From Paraeggerthella hongkongensis (GTDB lineage: Bacteria; Actinomycetota; Coriobacteriia; Coriobacteriales; Eggerthellaceae), in NCBI RefSeq assembly GCF_003726035.1, contig NZ_QICD01000008.1, forward strand, positions 34,800 through 98,799: a stretch of 64,000 nt of DNA, written 5' to 3'. The notes under the pieces were generated by a model that saw only the letters and a list, made by a program, of their open reading frames with translations, was not told where the DNA came from and made no database searches. Positions 8,721 through 16,568 of the stretch are shown here, piece by piece (positions within the stretch are counted from its first letter, which is position 1; every line of letters starts with the position of its first letter). A program made the translations under genes and the position numbers.

Positions 8721-9529
8721 CGCACAAGCAACGATGCGCTGGTAGCGGCAATCCGCATGCCCAGATCAGCAGCCGATTCGTCGCGCAAACCCGCAAGATC
8801 GGCCAACGTGCGCTCAAGAAGCCCTCTCCAGACACCGGCTTCAAGGGACGCGCCCGGCGAAGAAGGCTCGTCGGTCTCCAACAGCAAGCGCTCGCGGGGC
8901 AGGCCGCGCGCATAAGCGCGCCCGCGCTTCGTGGCCAGCATGCGCGGGCCTACCGAAAAGAAGCAGCCGAGCCGTATCGCGCGCTGCAGATCGCCGGACG
9001 AGCCCGAGAACCAATGGAACACGCATGCGTTGCCTTCTGTCGCGCGATGTCGTTCGAGCGCATCGAGGACCGCACCCGCCGCGCGTACGGCATGGAGCGT
9101 TAGCACTTTGTCCCCCCGCTTGACGCATGCAGAGACCACGCGATCGAACGCGCGCTCCTGCGCTTCACGCGACGCAACGTGCCTCGCACCGAAGTCCAGT
9201 CCGATCTCGCCGATAAACCGGGCCGATCCTACCAACCGTTCGAACGACTCCAACGCTTCGCCCCCGTCGCCCGTTTCGCTTCCGGCCACCCACCAGGGAT
9301 GCAGGCCCAAGCCAACGCGCACGTTGCCGCACGCCGCCAATTCCTGCACGGCGCGCTCGTAGCCCTCGGGCGTCACCGTTGCCGACAGGGCGCTCACCCC
9401 AAGCTCGTCAAGACCGACCGCAAGCGAAGCCGCATTCGGCGCGAAGTCCACATGGCAGTGCAGGTCGAAAAGGCGCATCGACGAAACGTCGCCGTCGACC
9501 ACCGAAGATGCCGTCCCCAAAATGGTCAT
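8717..9529 (-). CDS. TatD-family metal-dependent hydrolase
   Basis: A 270-residue TIM-barrel hydrolase of the TatD family, known as DNases or amidohydrolases. Metal ligands visible in order: DLHCH (HxH), GEIGLDF (Glu), the LHAVRAAG His, FHWFSG and LLETDEP (Asp). The start is put at 9529 because its ATG overlaps the tcdA stop as ATGA, implying coupled translation; a longer frame upstream lies inside tcdA. A second ATG seventeen codons in (MRLFDLHCH) is an alternative start. No Tat signal is present despite the historical name. It is co-transcribed with tcdA. Confidence 0.88.
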   Translation of the reverse strand: MTILGTASSVVDGDVSSMRLFDLHCHVDFAPNAASLAVGLDELGVSALSATVTPEGYERAVQELAACGNVRVGLGLHPWWVAGSETGDGGEALESFERLVGSARFIGEIGLDFGARHVASREAQERAFDRVVSACVKRGDKVLTLHAVRAAGAVLDALERHRATEGNACVFHWFSGSSGDLQRAIRLGCFFSVGPRMLATKRGRAYARGLPRERLLLETDEPSSPGASLEAGVWRGLLERTLADLAGLRDESAADLGMRIAATSASLLVR

Positions 9530-10260
9530 CGACCGATTCCCGCCAGCTCGCGAAGCACCTCGCCCGCGATCATCTGCCCCATGATAGGCGGCACGTACGA
9601 CGCCGTTCCCAGGTTCGACCGCTCGCGCCGCGCGGCGCCTTCGCGCACTGGCACTTCGACCGGCTGCTCGCATGAATACAGCACCCGCAGGCTGCGAATG
9701 CCGCGCTTGCGGCCTTCCTTGCGCATGATGCGGCACAGCGGGCAGTTCACCGTTTCGTACACGTCGGCTGCGCGAAAGCACTCGGGATGCAGCTTGTTCG
9801 CCGCCCCCATGCTGCTGATCAGGCGCACGCCCTCGCGATCCGCATATTCCGCGATCGCCAGCTTCGTGGAAATGGTGTCGATCGCGTCCACCACGTAGTC
9901 GGCGCGCACGCCGAACTCGCCCAAAAGAGCAGGGACGTTCTCGGCCAGCACGAACGTGTCCAGCGCCTCTACCTGGGCGTTCGGGTTGATGTCGGCCACC
10001 ATGGCGCGCACCACCTCCGTCTTCTTGCGCCCGATGGTGCTATGAAACGCGATGGCCTGTCGATTGATGTTGCTCGCCTGCACCACATCGTGGTCCACCA
10101 CGATCAAGCGCCCCACGCCGCCACGTGCGAGCGCTTCGACGCAGTTCGACCCCACGCCGCCCAAGCCCAGCACCATAACGGTGGAGGCGGCCAGGCGCTC
10201 AACGCCTTCGCGGCCCATGATCAACTCGAGTTTCGATACGGCATCGTCTGCAACGCTCAT
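9526..10260 (-). CDS. tcdA: tRNA threonylcarbamoyladenosine dehydratase (TcdA/ThiF family)
   Basis: A 244-residue E1-like adenylating enzyme that would cyclise t6A37 in ANN-decoding tRNAs to ct6A. Visible features are the nucleotide loop VLGLGGVGSNCVEALARGG, the acidic DHD after a beta strand (IVVDHDVVQASNINRQ), the ATP-binding R and K further on, the catalytic-region VDAIDT and the basic segment RKEGRKRG typical of TcdA. The start at 10260 has AAAGGATT upstream. MoeB or ThiF cannot be fully excluded, but no CxxC zinc pair of the MoeB/ThiF type is obvious and no thiS or moaD lies nearby. Confidence 0.85.
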   Translation of the reverse strand: MSVADDAVSKLELIMGREGVERLAASTVMVLGLGGVGSNCVEALARGGVGRLIVVDHDVVQASNINRQAIAFHSTIGRKKTEVVRAMVADINPNAQVEALDTFVLAENVPALLGEFGVRADYVVDAIDTISTKLAIAEYADREGVRLISSMGAANKLHPECFRAADVYETVNCPLCRIMRKEGRKRGIRSLRVLYSCEQPVEVPVREGAARRERSNLGTASYVPPIMGQMIAGEVLRELAGIGR

Positions 10261-10540
10261 GGCAATCCTTTCTATCGGCGAACATGGTAGCATTGCGCCG
10301 CTCCGAAACGAAGCGGCGGACGGGAGCTGGGCGCAAATCGGCACCCGTGACAAAAAAATCGTGCGGCGAAAACGTCTTTGAGACGACTCGTCAGCAAAAG
10401 GCCTGGTCCCATTTTGATCTGCGGCCGGAGAACGGGCTCGTGCTCTCTGAGAATTGTCACAGGTCCCGATTCGCGCCCACATTTGGAATGGCGCGCATCC
10501 GCGCTTTATGGCCGACGACCCCGCCATGCCCCCGAAGCGC
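10261..10540. other. Intergenic stretch without a recognisable gene
   Basis: Between tcdA and the ABC-F promoter I find no supported gene. One notable item at 10416-10440 reads GATCTGCG, seven bases, AACGGGCTCG, with the same two blocks and spacing as the apical half of the long palindrome at 36424-36486. Here it lacks a matching second arm. Confidence 0.4.
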
Positions 10541-10570
10541 TTGCCCGCGCGCCCGGACGCGTGCTACACT
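10541..10570 (+). promoter_or_regulatory. Promoter of the ABC-F leader transcript
   Basis: TTGCCC at 10541-10546 and TACACT at 10565-10570 are separated by 18 bases, giving a sigma-70-type promoter. The transcript would start near 10577 and carry a leader of about 240 bases before the ABC-F start codon. Confidence 0.6.
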
Positions 10571-10634
10571 CGCACGGCAACGTTTCGCGGACGCTCCCAT
10601 GCCAAGCGCCCGCCACTCCAAGGAGAGCGATACA

Positions 10635-10646
10635 TGAAGTTCTAGC
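10635..10646 (+). CDS. Three-codon leader ORF (Met-Lys-Phe-stop)
   Basis: ATG AAG TTC TAG at 10635-10646 is preceded by AAGGAGAG with a four-to-six-base gap, a better ribosome binding site than many real genes here. It sits inside the long leader between the promoter and the ABC-F start. Tiny leader ORFs of this kind are known to control antibiotic-resistance ABC-F, erm and cat genes by ribosome stalling or attenuation. That it does so here is inference. It is too short for conservation to be judged from one sequence. Confidence 0.5.
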
Positions 10647-10814
10647 GATGCCCCAACCCCGACGTATCCCGGCGCCCACACGGCGCTCGGCCCTGCGCGG
10701 ACTCGCATCGCAGATCCATACGCTCGACCCAACGCCCACGCGCCGCTCAGCGCGTCAGCGAGCCCCCTATGCGAACATCCGCATGCAGGGCCTCCGAACT
10801 CACAGGAGGTCTTC
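10647..10814 (+). promoter_or_regulatory. Structured leader upstream of ABC-F gene
   Basis: The 168 bases from the mini-ORF to the ABC-F start hold at least two small hairpins: ACGCG (10738-10742) with CGCGT (10751-10755), and ATGCG (10769-10773) with CGCAT (10780-10784), plus complementary GCCCTGC (near 10690) and GCAGGGC (near 10785). The latter pair could fold a long-range stem just before the AGGAGG at 10805-10809. No poly-T terminator is evident, so control at translation is more likely than at termination. Confidence 0.4.
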
Positions 10815-12290
10815 ATGGTTCTCACCTTACACGATATCGGCTACACCTACCCCGGGTCGCCCGCACCCGCCATCGAGCATGTCTCGGCTACGTTTGCCGA
10901 AGGCTGGTGCGGCGTCATCGGCGATAACGGCTGCGGGAAGAGCACGCTTGTGCGCATCGCATGCGGCCTGGCCCAACCCGACGTCGGCAGCATCTTTCCC
11001 CAGCGCACGGCAACGTACTGCCCTCAAGACGCCGTTACCTCGCCCGACTTGCTGTACGACTTCGCATGCGATTTCTCTCGCCGCGCAATCGCGCTGCGCG
11101 AGAATCTGGGCATTGGAGACGATATGCCCTGGCGGTTCGACGAACTCAGCTTTGGGGAACGCAAGAAGGTCCAGGTAGCCGTGGCGCTTTGGCAAAGCCC
11201 CGACATACTGGCGCTCGACGAGCCCACGAACCACGTGGACGCGCCCTGCCGCGCCGCCATTGCGCAGGCGCTCAAGGGCTATCGCGGCATCGGCATCCTC
11301 GTATCGCACGATCGCGATCTATTGAACGCCCTGGTCGAACGCTGCCTTATGTTCGAAGCCGGAACTTGGTCCATGCGCCCGGGAACCTACGACGAAGCGC
11401 GCATGCAACACGAGCGCGAACGAGCCGAAGCCCTGGCCAAACGAGCAACCGCCAAGCGAGAAGCCGAACGCCTGGCGGCCGAAGCGAACGAGCGGGCCCG
11501 ACAAGCCGCGCGAACGGCAGCCCGGCTGAGCGCCCGGCACCTGGACAAGCACGATAGCGACGGCAGGGAAAAGCGTCGGCTTGCCGTGTACTCCGGGCAG
11601 GACGGCAAGACCGGCGCGCTCGCGTCGAACATGGACGCGCGCGCCGGACGAGCCCGACGGGAAGCGCAGGGCATCCGCACGGCGAAACGCTACAACGGGT
11701 CGCTCTGGCTGGAGTCGAAACCCCATCCGCGCGCAACGCTCCTGTTCATGGACGAGCACGTCATCCCCTGCGGACAGGGTCGGCTCACGCTTCCGAAACT
11801 CGTCCTCGGAAACACCGACCACATCGGCATCTCGGGACCGAACGGCGCGGGCAAATCGACGCTCGTGCGCCACCTGCTCCAACAGCTTCTCAACGATATC
11901 GCCGTCCTGACGATCCCGCAGGAAGTATCGCCCGCCGAAGCAAGGAGCATCGCGAACAGCCTGCTTTCAACCGACGAGGCCCGCATGGGACGCCTGCTTT
12001 CGATCGTCACCCAGCTCAACTCGAACGCGAAGCGCATCCTGGCCGGCAGCGATGTGAGCCCGGGCGAGCTGCGAAAATTGATGCTGGCCCAAGGCATGCT
12101 GGACGAGCCGGCGCTCATCGTGATGGACGAGCCCACCAACCACCTGGACCTGCATTCGGCAGAAGCGCTCGAACGCGCGCTTGCGGCCTACCCCGGCGCG
12201 CTCGTTGCCGTATCGCACGACCAAGCGTTCCTGACCGCTTGCACCAGCACGCGCTGGCACGTGGAAGAAGGGCGCGTGAGCGTGCAATGA
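10815..12290 (+). CDS. ABC-F family ATPase (possible ribosome protection protein)
   Basis: A 491-residue soluble protein with two ABC ATPase domains and no membrane part. Domain 1 has GDNGCGKST, a variant signature LSFGERKK, DEPTNHVD and a switch His in VSHDRD. Domain 2 has GPNGAGKST, signature VSPGELRK, DEPTNHLD and VSHDQ. DEPTNHLD is the ABC-F hallmark. The interdomain linker (about residues 195-290) is long, helical and very Arg/Ala/Glu-rich, like the tRNA-interacting P-site linker of ABC-F factors. Start ATG at 10815 has CAGGAGG. The leader with a mini-ORF favours an inducible antibiotic-resistance type over a housekeeping factor, but the drug class cannot be predicted. Confidence 0.85.
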   Translation: MVLTLHDIGYTYPGSPAPAIEHVSATFAEGWCGVIGDNGCGKSTLVRIACGLAQPDVGSIFPQRTATYCPQDAVTSPDLLYDFACDFSRRAIALRENLGIGDDMPWRFDELSFGERKKVQVAVALWQSPDILALDEPTNHVDAPCRAAIAQALKGYRGIGILVSHDRDLLNALVERCLMFEAGTWSMRPGTYDEARMQHERERAEALAKRATAKREAERLAAEANERARQAARTAARLSARHLDKHDSDGREKRRLAVYSGQDGKTGALASNMDARAGRARREAQGIRTAKRYNGSLWLESKPHPRATLLFMDEHVIPCGQGRLTLPKLVLGNTDHIGISGPNGAGKSTLVRHLLQQLLNDIAVLTIPQEVSPAEARSIANSLLSTDEARMGRLLSIVTQLNSNAKRILAGSDVSPGELRKLMLAQGMLDEPALIVMDEPTNHLDLHSAEALERALAAYPGALVAVSHDQAFLTACTSTRWHVEEGRVSVQ

Positions 12291-12411
12291 CCGACTTCAT
12301 CCCCGGCACTCCACGAAGCGTAGGTTGCCCGCACGCGAAAGCAGCCCCATACTCGATGCAATCGAAACAGGGGCGTTGCAAACCGCCCACGACCACCGAA
12401 CGGAGCACTCC

Positions 12412-13026
12412 ATGTCCACCTACATTACCGGCGACACCATCCGCAAGCTGCGCGAACGAAAAGGCTGCACGCAACGCGAGCTTGCCAACCGCCTCGGCGT
12501 CACCGACAAAGCGGTTTCCAAATGGGAAACGGGAAAAGGACTTCCCGACATCACGCTGGTCGAGCCTTTGAGCGCGGCGCTCGACGTGTCGGTGGCCGAA
12601 CTGCTTTCGGGAGAATGCGCCCACAACTCGAACCGCTGCGCCAACATGCTGCGCACACGCTTCTACGTCTGCCCCCTCTGCGGCAACGTCGTCCATGCAA
12701 CCGGCGAGGGCGCGTTCAGCTGCTGCGGCATCCTGCTCCCCGCCCTCGATGCCGAAGAGGCGGACCCCGCCGACAGCGCGCATCACCTGGAAATCGACGT
12801 GGTGGAACACGACTTCTACGTAACGATGGGCCACCCCATGACAAAGCAGCACTTCGTGAGCTTCATCGCCTACGCCACAACGGACCGTCTGCACTTGCGA
12901 AAGCTGTACCCGGAACAGGCGGCCGAAGCACGGTTCCCCATCATGGGATCGGGAACCGTTTACGCTTTCTGCAACCAGCACGGCCTGTTCAAGGCGAAGG
13001 CCGCACGGCCTAAGCCGTCACGCTAG
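12412..13026 (+). CDS. XRE regulator fused to a desulfoferrodoxin/superoxide-reductase-like domain
   Basis: A 204-residue fusion. Residues 7-62 form an XRE helix-turn-helix (IRKLRERKGCTQRELANRLG, then VSKWETGKGLPD). Residues 84-108 resemble the desulforedoxin metal knot, with CPLCGNVV (Cys87, Cys90) and CCG (Cys104, Cys105). Residues 125-195 resemble the superoxide-reductase domain: GHPMTKQH supplies His141 and His147, and CNQHGLF supplies Cys187 and His190, matching four of five iron ligands; the usual EKHxP His is replaced, with His124 or His125 possible substitutes. The start at 12412 has GGAG. Likely role, by inference: a superoxide- or iron-responsive repressor, or an enzyme tethered to DNA. 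Its 3' end overlaps the convergent gene by 17 bases. Confidence 0.85.
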   Translation: MSTYITGDTIRKLRERKGCTQRELANRLGVTDKAVSKWETGKGLPDITLVEPLSAALDVSVAELLSGECAHNSNRCANMLRTRFYVCPLCGNVVHATGEGAFSCCGILLPALDAEEADPADSAHHLEIDVVEHDFYVTMGHPMTKQHFVSFIAYATTDRLHLRKLYPEQAAEARFPIMGSGTVYAFCNQHGLFKAKAARPKPSR

Positions 13027-14074
13027 CCGAGCTGCCCGCCGGGCCCGCGGCGGCTTGAGCGCTCGCCGGAGCGGTCGAACCCGTGGAGGACCCGGAGCCC
13101 GAACCCGTCGCAGAACCCGAGCCGGACGAACCGGAACTGCCACCCGAAGTCGAACCCGATCCCGATCCGCTGCCGCCGTCAGCCGGCCCGCCAGCATCGG
13201 TGCCGCCAGCGCCCCCCGACCCGGTGCCGGCGCCAGAACCCGATCCGCCCGCCGCGCCCGAACCGGATCCGCCCGCTCCCGAAGAGCCAGAACCGTCGCC
13301 GGTGCCGGTGCCGGCGCTGCCGGAATTCGATCCGTCGGCGCCCGGCGAACCCTGCTGGCCGGCCGAAGATCCGGATCCCGCGGAAGAGCCCTCGCTTTTG
13401 CCGGGCTTCTGCGTGTCGGCGCTTGCGGCCGACCCCGACGAACCGGCTTGCCCCTGCCCGGTCGAAGCACCGCCCACGTCCTGCGGAGCCTCTTGCCTCT
13501 GCACCGAAACGAGCGGCTCCGGCCGCGCGCCGAAGCCCTCGCCCTGCGTGATCAGATTGACCGCAAAGGCCGAGATCAACACCGCCGCCACCGCCGACGC
13601 GGCAGATACCGCGACGATCTTGCGCTGCGTCCTGCGCTTGCGTTCGCGATTGTCGCGAACCCGCTGCGCCGTCACGTCGCCAAGAAGCGCGGCATCGCCG
13701 ATCCGAGGCGTGAGCGACCGGCGCACGGTCACCGGTCGCAGAACCGCCGTTTCGCCGACGGGCGACAAGGCGACGGTCGACGCGGCGCGCGAATCGTCAT
13801 CGGATCCATATCCAGGGTCGCCTGGCTTCAGCTCGCGCAGCTTTTCGGCTGAGGCGGTGAAGAACTTCTTGTACAGTTGCGACGCCACCGCCGAAACGAT
13901 GGAGCCCACGCCCACGCCGATCACCGATCCGTAAATGCCTATTTGAGACGCCAGCAACATGGAGGTAACGGCTGCGAGCGCGCCGGCGACCACCTGCGGC
14001 AACGACAGGTCGTCGAACAGCGCGCGCAGCGAACCGCCCTTCCCGGGGTTGTCATCGCGTGCATTCCGTTCCAT
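13010..14074 (-). CDS. Membrane protein with long Ser/Gly/Ala-rich tail, function unknown
   Basis: A 354-residue protein I cannot assign. The start at 14074 is supported by AAGGAGG; the frame extends upstream without a site. Two hydrophobic helices at about residues 27-45 and 47-66 are followed by a charged cytoplasmic-looking stretch with a basic patch (RERKRRTQRK, about 143-152), then a third helix at about 153-175. From about 185 to the end the chain is low complexity, dominated by Gly, Ser, Ala and Thr, with no cysteines. This looks like a surface-exposed flexible stalk after the third helix. The tail is encoded by highly repetitive GC-rich codons, so length may vary between strains. It overlaps the convergent XRE fusion gene. 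Confidence 0.75.
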   Translation of the reverse strand: MERNARDDNPGKGGSLRALFDDLSLPQVVAGALAAVTSMLLASQIGIYGSVIGVGVGSIVSAVASQLYKKFFTASAEKLRELKPGDPGYGSDDDSRAASTVALSPVGETAVLRPVTVRRSLTPRIGDAALLGDVTAQRVRDNRERKRRTQRKIVAVSAASAVAAVLISAFAVNLITQGEGFGARPEPLVSVQRQEAPQDVGGASTGQGQAGSSGSAASADTQKPGKSEGSSAGSGSSAGQQGSPGADGSNSGSAGTGTGDGSGSSGAGGSGSGAAGGSGSGAGTGSGGAGGTDAGGPADGGSGSGSGSTSGGSSGSSGSGSATGSGSGSSTGSTAPASAQAAAGPAGSSASVTA

Positions 14075-14266
14075 CGTGCGTCCTCCTTGCGAACCCCAAC
14101 GTTCGCCCGTTCGTTTTCTCGTCTTCGAACATACCCCACCCATGTCGTATGCTTATGTGGTTCATCCAATCGTTATCAGCAAGCCACAGAACGTCCAATC
14201 CTCTACCGCGATGCAGTGCCGCGCGGAGCGCGGACGGTGGAACGCGAACATGGAAGGCGAGACTGT

Positions 14267-15904
14267 ATGCACCTGAACCGACCGAAGCGCTTCGATGTCC
14301 TTGTGATAGGTTGCGGCATAGCCGGAACCATGGCGGCAATCTCGGCGGCACGCGCGGGAGCGCGCACGGCAATCGCCTGTCTGGGACCCCTGTTCTCGGG
14401 CTCGAGCTTCTACCCGGGCACCTGGGGCCTGGGGTTCATCGGTCCCGAATCGCCCTCCGACGAAGCCGACCTTGCAGACCGCATTCTCGACGTGGGCTGC
14501 GGCATGGCCGACCCCGCGTTGGTCGCGTCGTTCGTCGGCGGCATCTCCGATGGACTCGCGCAGCTGGAAGCGCTTGGCATGACGCTCAAGAAGCCCGCAC
14601 GTGCACAGGAGCGCGAATTCATCCCCTGCTTCGACCGCAAGCACCGTCTATGGAGGGGCATCGAGCGCGGCCCGTTCGAGCACGCCATGGCCGCCGAGCT
14701 TGATCGCTTGAACGTAACCGTGCTCCCTCGCCAAGAATTGATCGACCTGGCCATGCAAGAAGGAACCGCCACGGGAGCCGTGCTGTTCGACCATGCGGCG
14801 CAGTCGTTCGAACTGGTCCCGGCCGGCGCCGTCGTGCTTGCCACGGGCGGCTACGGCGGACTGTTCGAGCGCCGGCTCACGGCGGACGACGTGCAGGGAA
14901 CCGCCCAAGCCGTTGCGCTGCGCAGCGGCTGCACGCTCGTCAACCTGGAGTTCATGCAGATGATGCCGGGGCTTGTTCATCCAAAGAGCGGCATCGTGTT
15001 CAACGAAAAGACGTTTCGATTCGCCCAACTGTTCGACGCGGAGGGGCGCGACGCGCTGCGCGAGGTGCCGGACGCTCGCTTTGCGCTGGAAGCGCGATCG
15101 GGCCACGGACCCTTCACAGCCCGGCTCGCATCGCGCGATGTGGACCTTGCGCTGGCGAACGCAGGCTCGAACGGCCTGACCGTGCGCTACCGCTTCGACA
15201 GCTCCTGCCAACTACCCGAATTCGTGCGCACGTACTTCGACTGGCTGGAGAAAGACTGCGGCATCCGGATCGACGACGAGCTGGTCATCGCCCCCTACGC
15301 CCATGCGGCGAACGGCGGCGTCCTCATCGACGAGCATGCGGCAACCGGCGTCGACGGGCTTTACGCCTGCGGCGAGGCAACGGGCGGCATGCACGGCGCC
15401 GATCGCATCGGCGGCCTTTCAAGCGCGAACGGCATCGTGTTCGGTTTGCGAGCAGGAGTCTCGGCGGCAGCATGGGCCGGAAAAACAGGGGCGCAAAGCA
15501 GCCGTCAGCCTCACGTTCGCGCCGCATTCGAAGGAATCGGCATCGAAAACGGCGTCGACATCCGCAAGGCGCTGAGACGCATCATGACCGAGCACTGCAT
15601 GATCGCACGAAGCGAGCATGGGCTGAATGCAGCGCAGAAAGCCTTGGAGGACTTGGCCGAGCAGGCCGAATCCGCAAAACGCCGAACCGAAGATCCTCGG
15701 CAAGCTGCGGAAACGGCGCGCACCCTAGCCCAACTGACCCTCGCAAGGTCTATCGTGAAAGCGGCACGAACGCGCACTGAAAGTCGCGGCGCCCATTACC
15801 GCCTCGACTTCCCCGCTTCGGACCCCCGCCAAGCTCGACCGCTTGCCATCGACCTTGGGAAAAACGGCGACCTTGTGGCGCGCCCGCTGGATCGGCGTCG
15901 CTGA
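14267..15904 (+). CDS. Orphan FAD flavoprotein of the FrdA/SdhA/NadB family
   Basis: A 545-residue cytoplasmic flavoprotein. The Rossmann FAD motif VIGCGIAGTMAAISAA is at about residues 14-29. A capping domain is followed by the family signature GLYACGEATGGMHGADRIGGLSS, and a C-terminal helical domain ends with ESRGAHYRLDFP, typical of fumarate reductase, succinate dehydrogenase and L-aspartate oxidase. No FrdB or FrdC gene, nadA or nadC lies nearby, and there is no Tat signal, so it is not a complete respiratory complex. The His motif for covalent FAD (HSxxAxGG) is absent, which favours a NadB-like or soluble reductase. The start at 14267 is chosen from GGAAGGCGAG upstream. Confidence 0.8.
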   Translation: MHLNRPKRFDVLVIGCGIAGTMAAISAARAGARTAIACLGPLFSGSSFYPGTWGLGFIGPESPSDEADLADRILDVGCGMADPALVASFVGGISDGLAQLEALGMTLKKPARAQEREFIPCFDRKHRLWRGIERGPFEHAMAAELDRLNVTVLPRQELIDLAMQEGTATGAVLFDHAAQSFELVPAGAVVLATGGYGGLFERRLTADDVQGTAQAVALRSGCTLVNLEFMQMMPGLVHPKSGIVFNEKTFRFAQLFDAEGRDALREVPDARFALEARSGHGPFTARLASRDVDLALANAGSNGLTVRYRFDSSCQLPEFVRTYFDWLEKDCGIRIDDELVIAPYAHAANGGVLIDEHAATGVDGLYACGEATGGMHGADRIGGLSSANGIVFGLRAGVSAAAWAGKTGAQSSRQPHVRAAFEGIGIENGVDIRKALRRIMTEHCMIARSEHGLNAAQKALEDLAEQAESAKRRTEDPRQAAETARTLAQLTLARSIVKAARTRTESRGAHYRLDFPASDPRQARPLAIDLGKNGDLVARPLDRRR

Positions 15905-15910
15905 ACGACG

Positions 15911-16333
15911 TCACGAACGCACCGCCGGAACCATTGCCAGATCGGCCAAGGTCACGCCGTCGACATAGTCCTCTATCGTCTTGTCGAGACCAGCCCAGAA
16001 GCGAACGGTGGTGCACTCCGACAAACGCGGGCATCGCTCGTCGCCGTCAAGACCCATGCACGCCACCGGGGCCGTGCTGCCCTCAACCGCGCGCAGCACG
16101 TCTCCGGCCCTGATGGCAGCCGGGTCGTCCGCCAGTACATAACCGCCTCCTTTGCCGCGGACGCTACGAAGCAGTCCTGCCTGAACAAGCGGGCGGGCAA
16201 GCTGCTCAAGGTATTTGAACGAGATGTCCTCCCGTTCGGCAACCTCGCGCAACGCAACCTTCGCCCCGTCTCCCGCCTGGGCCACGCACACCATGAGCCG
16301 CAACGCATAACGGCCCTTCGTCGATACGAGCAT
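15911..16333 (-). CDS. Rrf2-family transcriptional regulator (IscR/SufR-like)
   Basis: A 140-residue Rrf2 regulator divergent from the suf operon. The N-terminal winged helix begins MLVSTKGRYALRLMV and carries ISFKYLEQLARPLVQAGLL followed by SVRGKGGGY, the usual recognition and wing elements. Three cysteines lie in the family's Fe-S position: ACMG, ERCPRL and SECT, about residues 92-107. This spacing is like that of IscR and predicts a [2Fe-2S] or related cluster. Between it and sufC lie two copies of a 27-bp palindrome, and a third lies at cysK, so it probably represses suf when clusters are plentiful. The cluster type and sensing direction are inference. Confidence 0.9.
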   Translation of the reverse strand: MLVSTKGRYALRLMVCVAQAGDGAKVALREVAEREDISFKYLEQLARPLVQAGLLRSVRGKGGGYVLADDPAAIRAGDVLRAVEGSTAPVACMGLDGDERCPRLSECTTVRFWAGLDKTIEDYVDGVTLADLAMVPAVRS

Positions 16334-16411
16334 CGAAACTCCTTCCCTCCACGCCGCACGAGCTCCGGCAAAATCGGCACGCCGGTCGCACCGGGCACCG
16401 AACGTTTTGCA

Positions 16412-16438
16412 TAAATTCTATCAACTTTCTAGGATTAA
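16412..16438. promoter_or_regulatory. Putative Rrf2 operator A (suf intergenic)
   Basis: Palindrome TAAATTCTA (16412-16420), nine bases, TAGGATTAA (16430-16438); seven of nine arm positions are complementary. It lies just upstream of the suf -35 box and 79 bases before the rrf2 start. It shares the 9-N9-9 layout with sites at 16468-16494 and 24132-24158. Confidence 0.65.
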
Positions 16439-16441
16439 TGC

Positions 16442-16469
16442 TTGACTTTTCACGGTATCGGTTTATTTT
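16442..16469 (+). promoter_or_regulatory. sufC: suf operon promoter
   Basis: TTGACT at 16442-16447 with TATTTT at 16464-16469, spacer 16. It lies between the two palindromes, and operator B begins inside its -10 box. The predicted leader to the sufC ATG is about 90 bases. Confidence 0.6.
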
Positions 16470-16494
16470 AATCCTAGCAAAACTATATGATTAA
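16468..16494. promoter_or_regulatory. Putative Rrf2 operator B (suf intergenic)
   Basis: Palindrome TTAATCCTA (16468-16476), nine bases, TATGATTAA (16486-16494); eight of nine arm positions pair. It covers the end of the -10 box and the expected transcription start of suf, a position that would block initiation. Confidence 0.7.
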
Positions 16495-16568
16495 CTTACG
16501 ACGAGAGATTTCGGGCGATGCGCCTCCCAAGGCGCGCCACCCGCCCCGAACACGAAAGGAACGTTCGC

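Noticed and set aside
13080..13480. Possible tandem-repeat or CRISPR-like array
   Set aside because: The repetitiveness comes from Gly/Ser/Ala codons in a coding sequence; there are no fixed-length direct repeats with unique spacers, and no cas genes in the window.
13055..13934. Pro/Glu- and Arg-rich plus-strand frames opposite the Ser/Gly-tailed protein
   Set aside because: These are reading-frame echoes of a low-complexity GC-rich coding repeat; the minus-strand gene has AAGGAGG and membrane helices.
14267..15904. Naming the orphan flavoprotein as nadB
   Set aside because: It has the family fold, but there is no nadA or nadC neighbour and the active-site segment differs from typical L-aspartate oxidase, so only the family is claimed.
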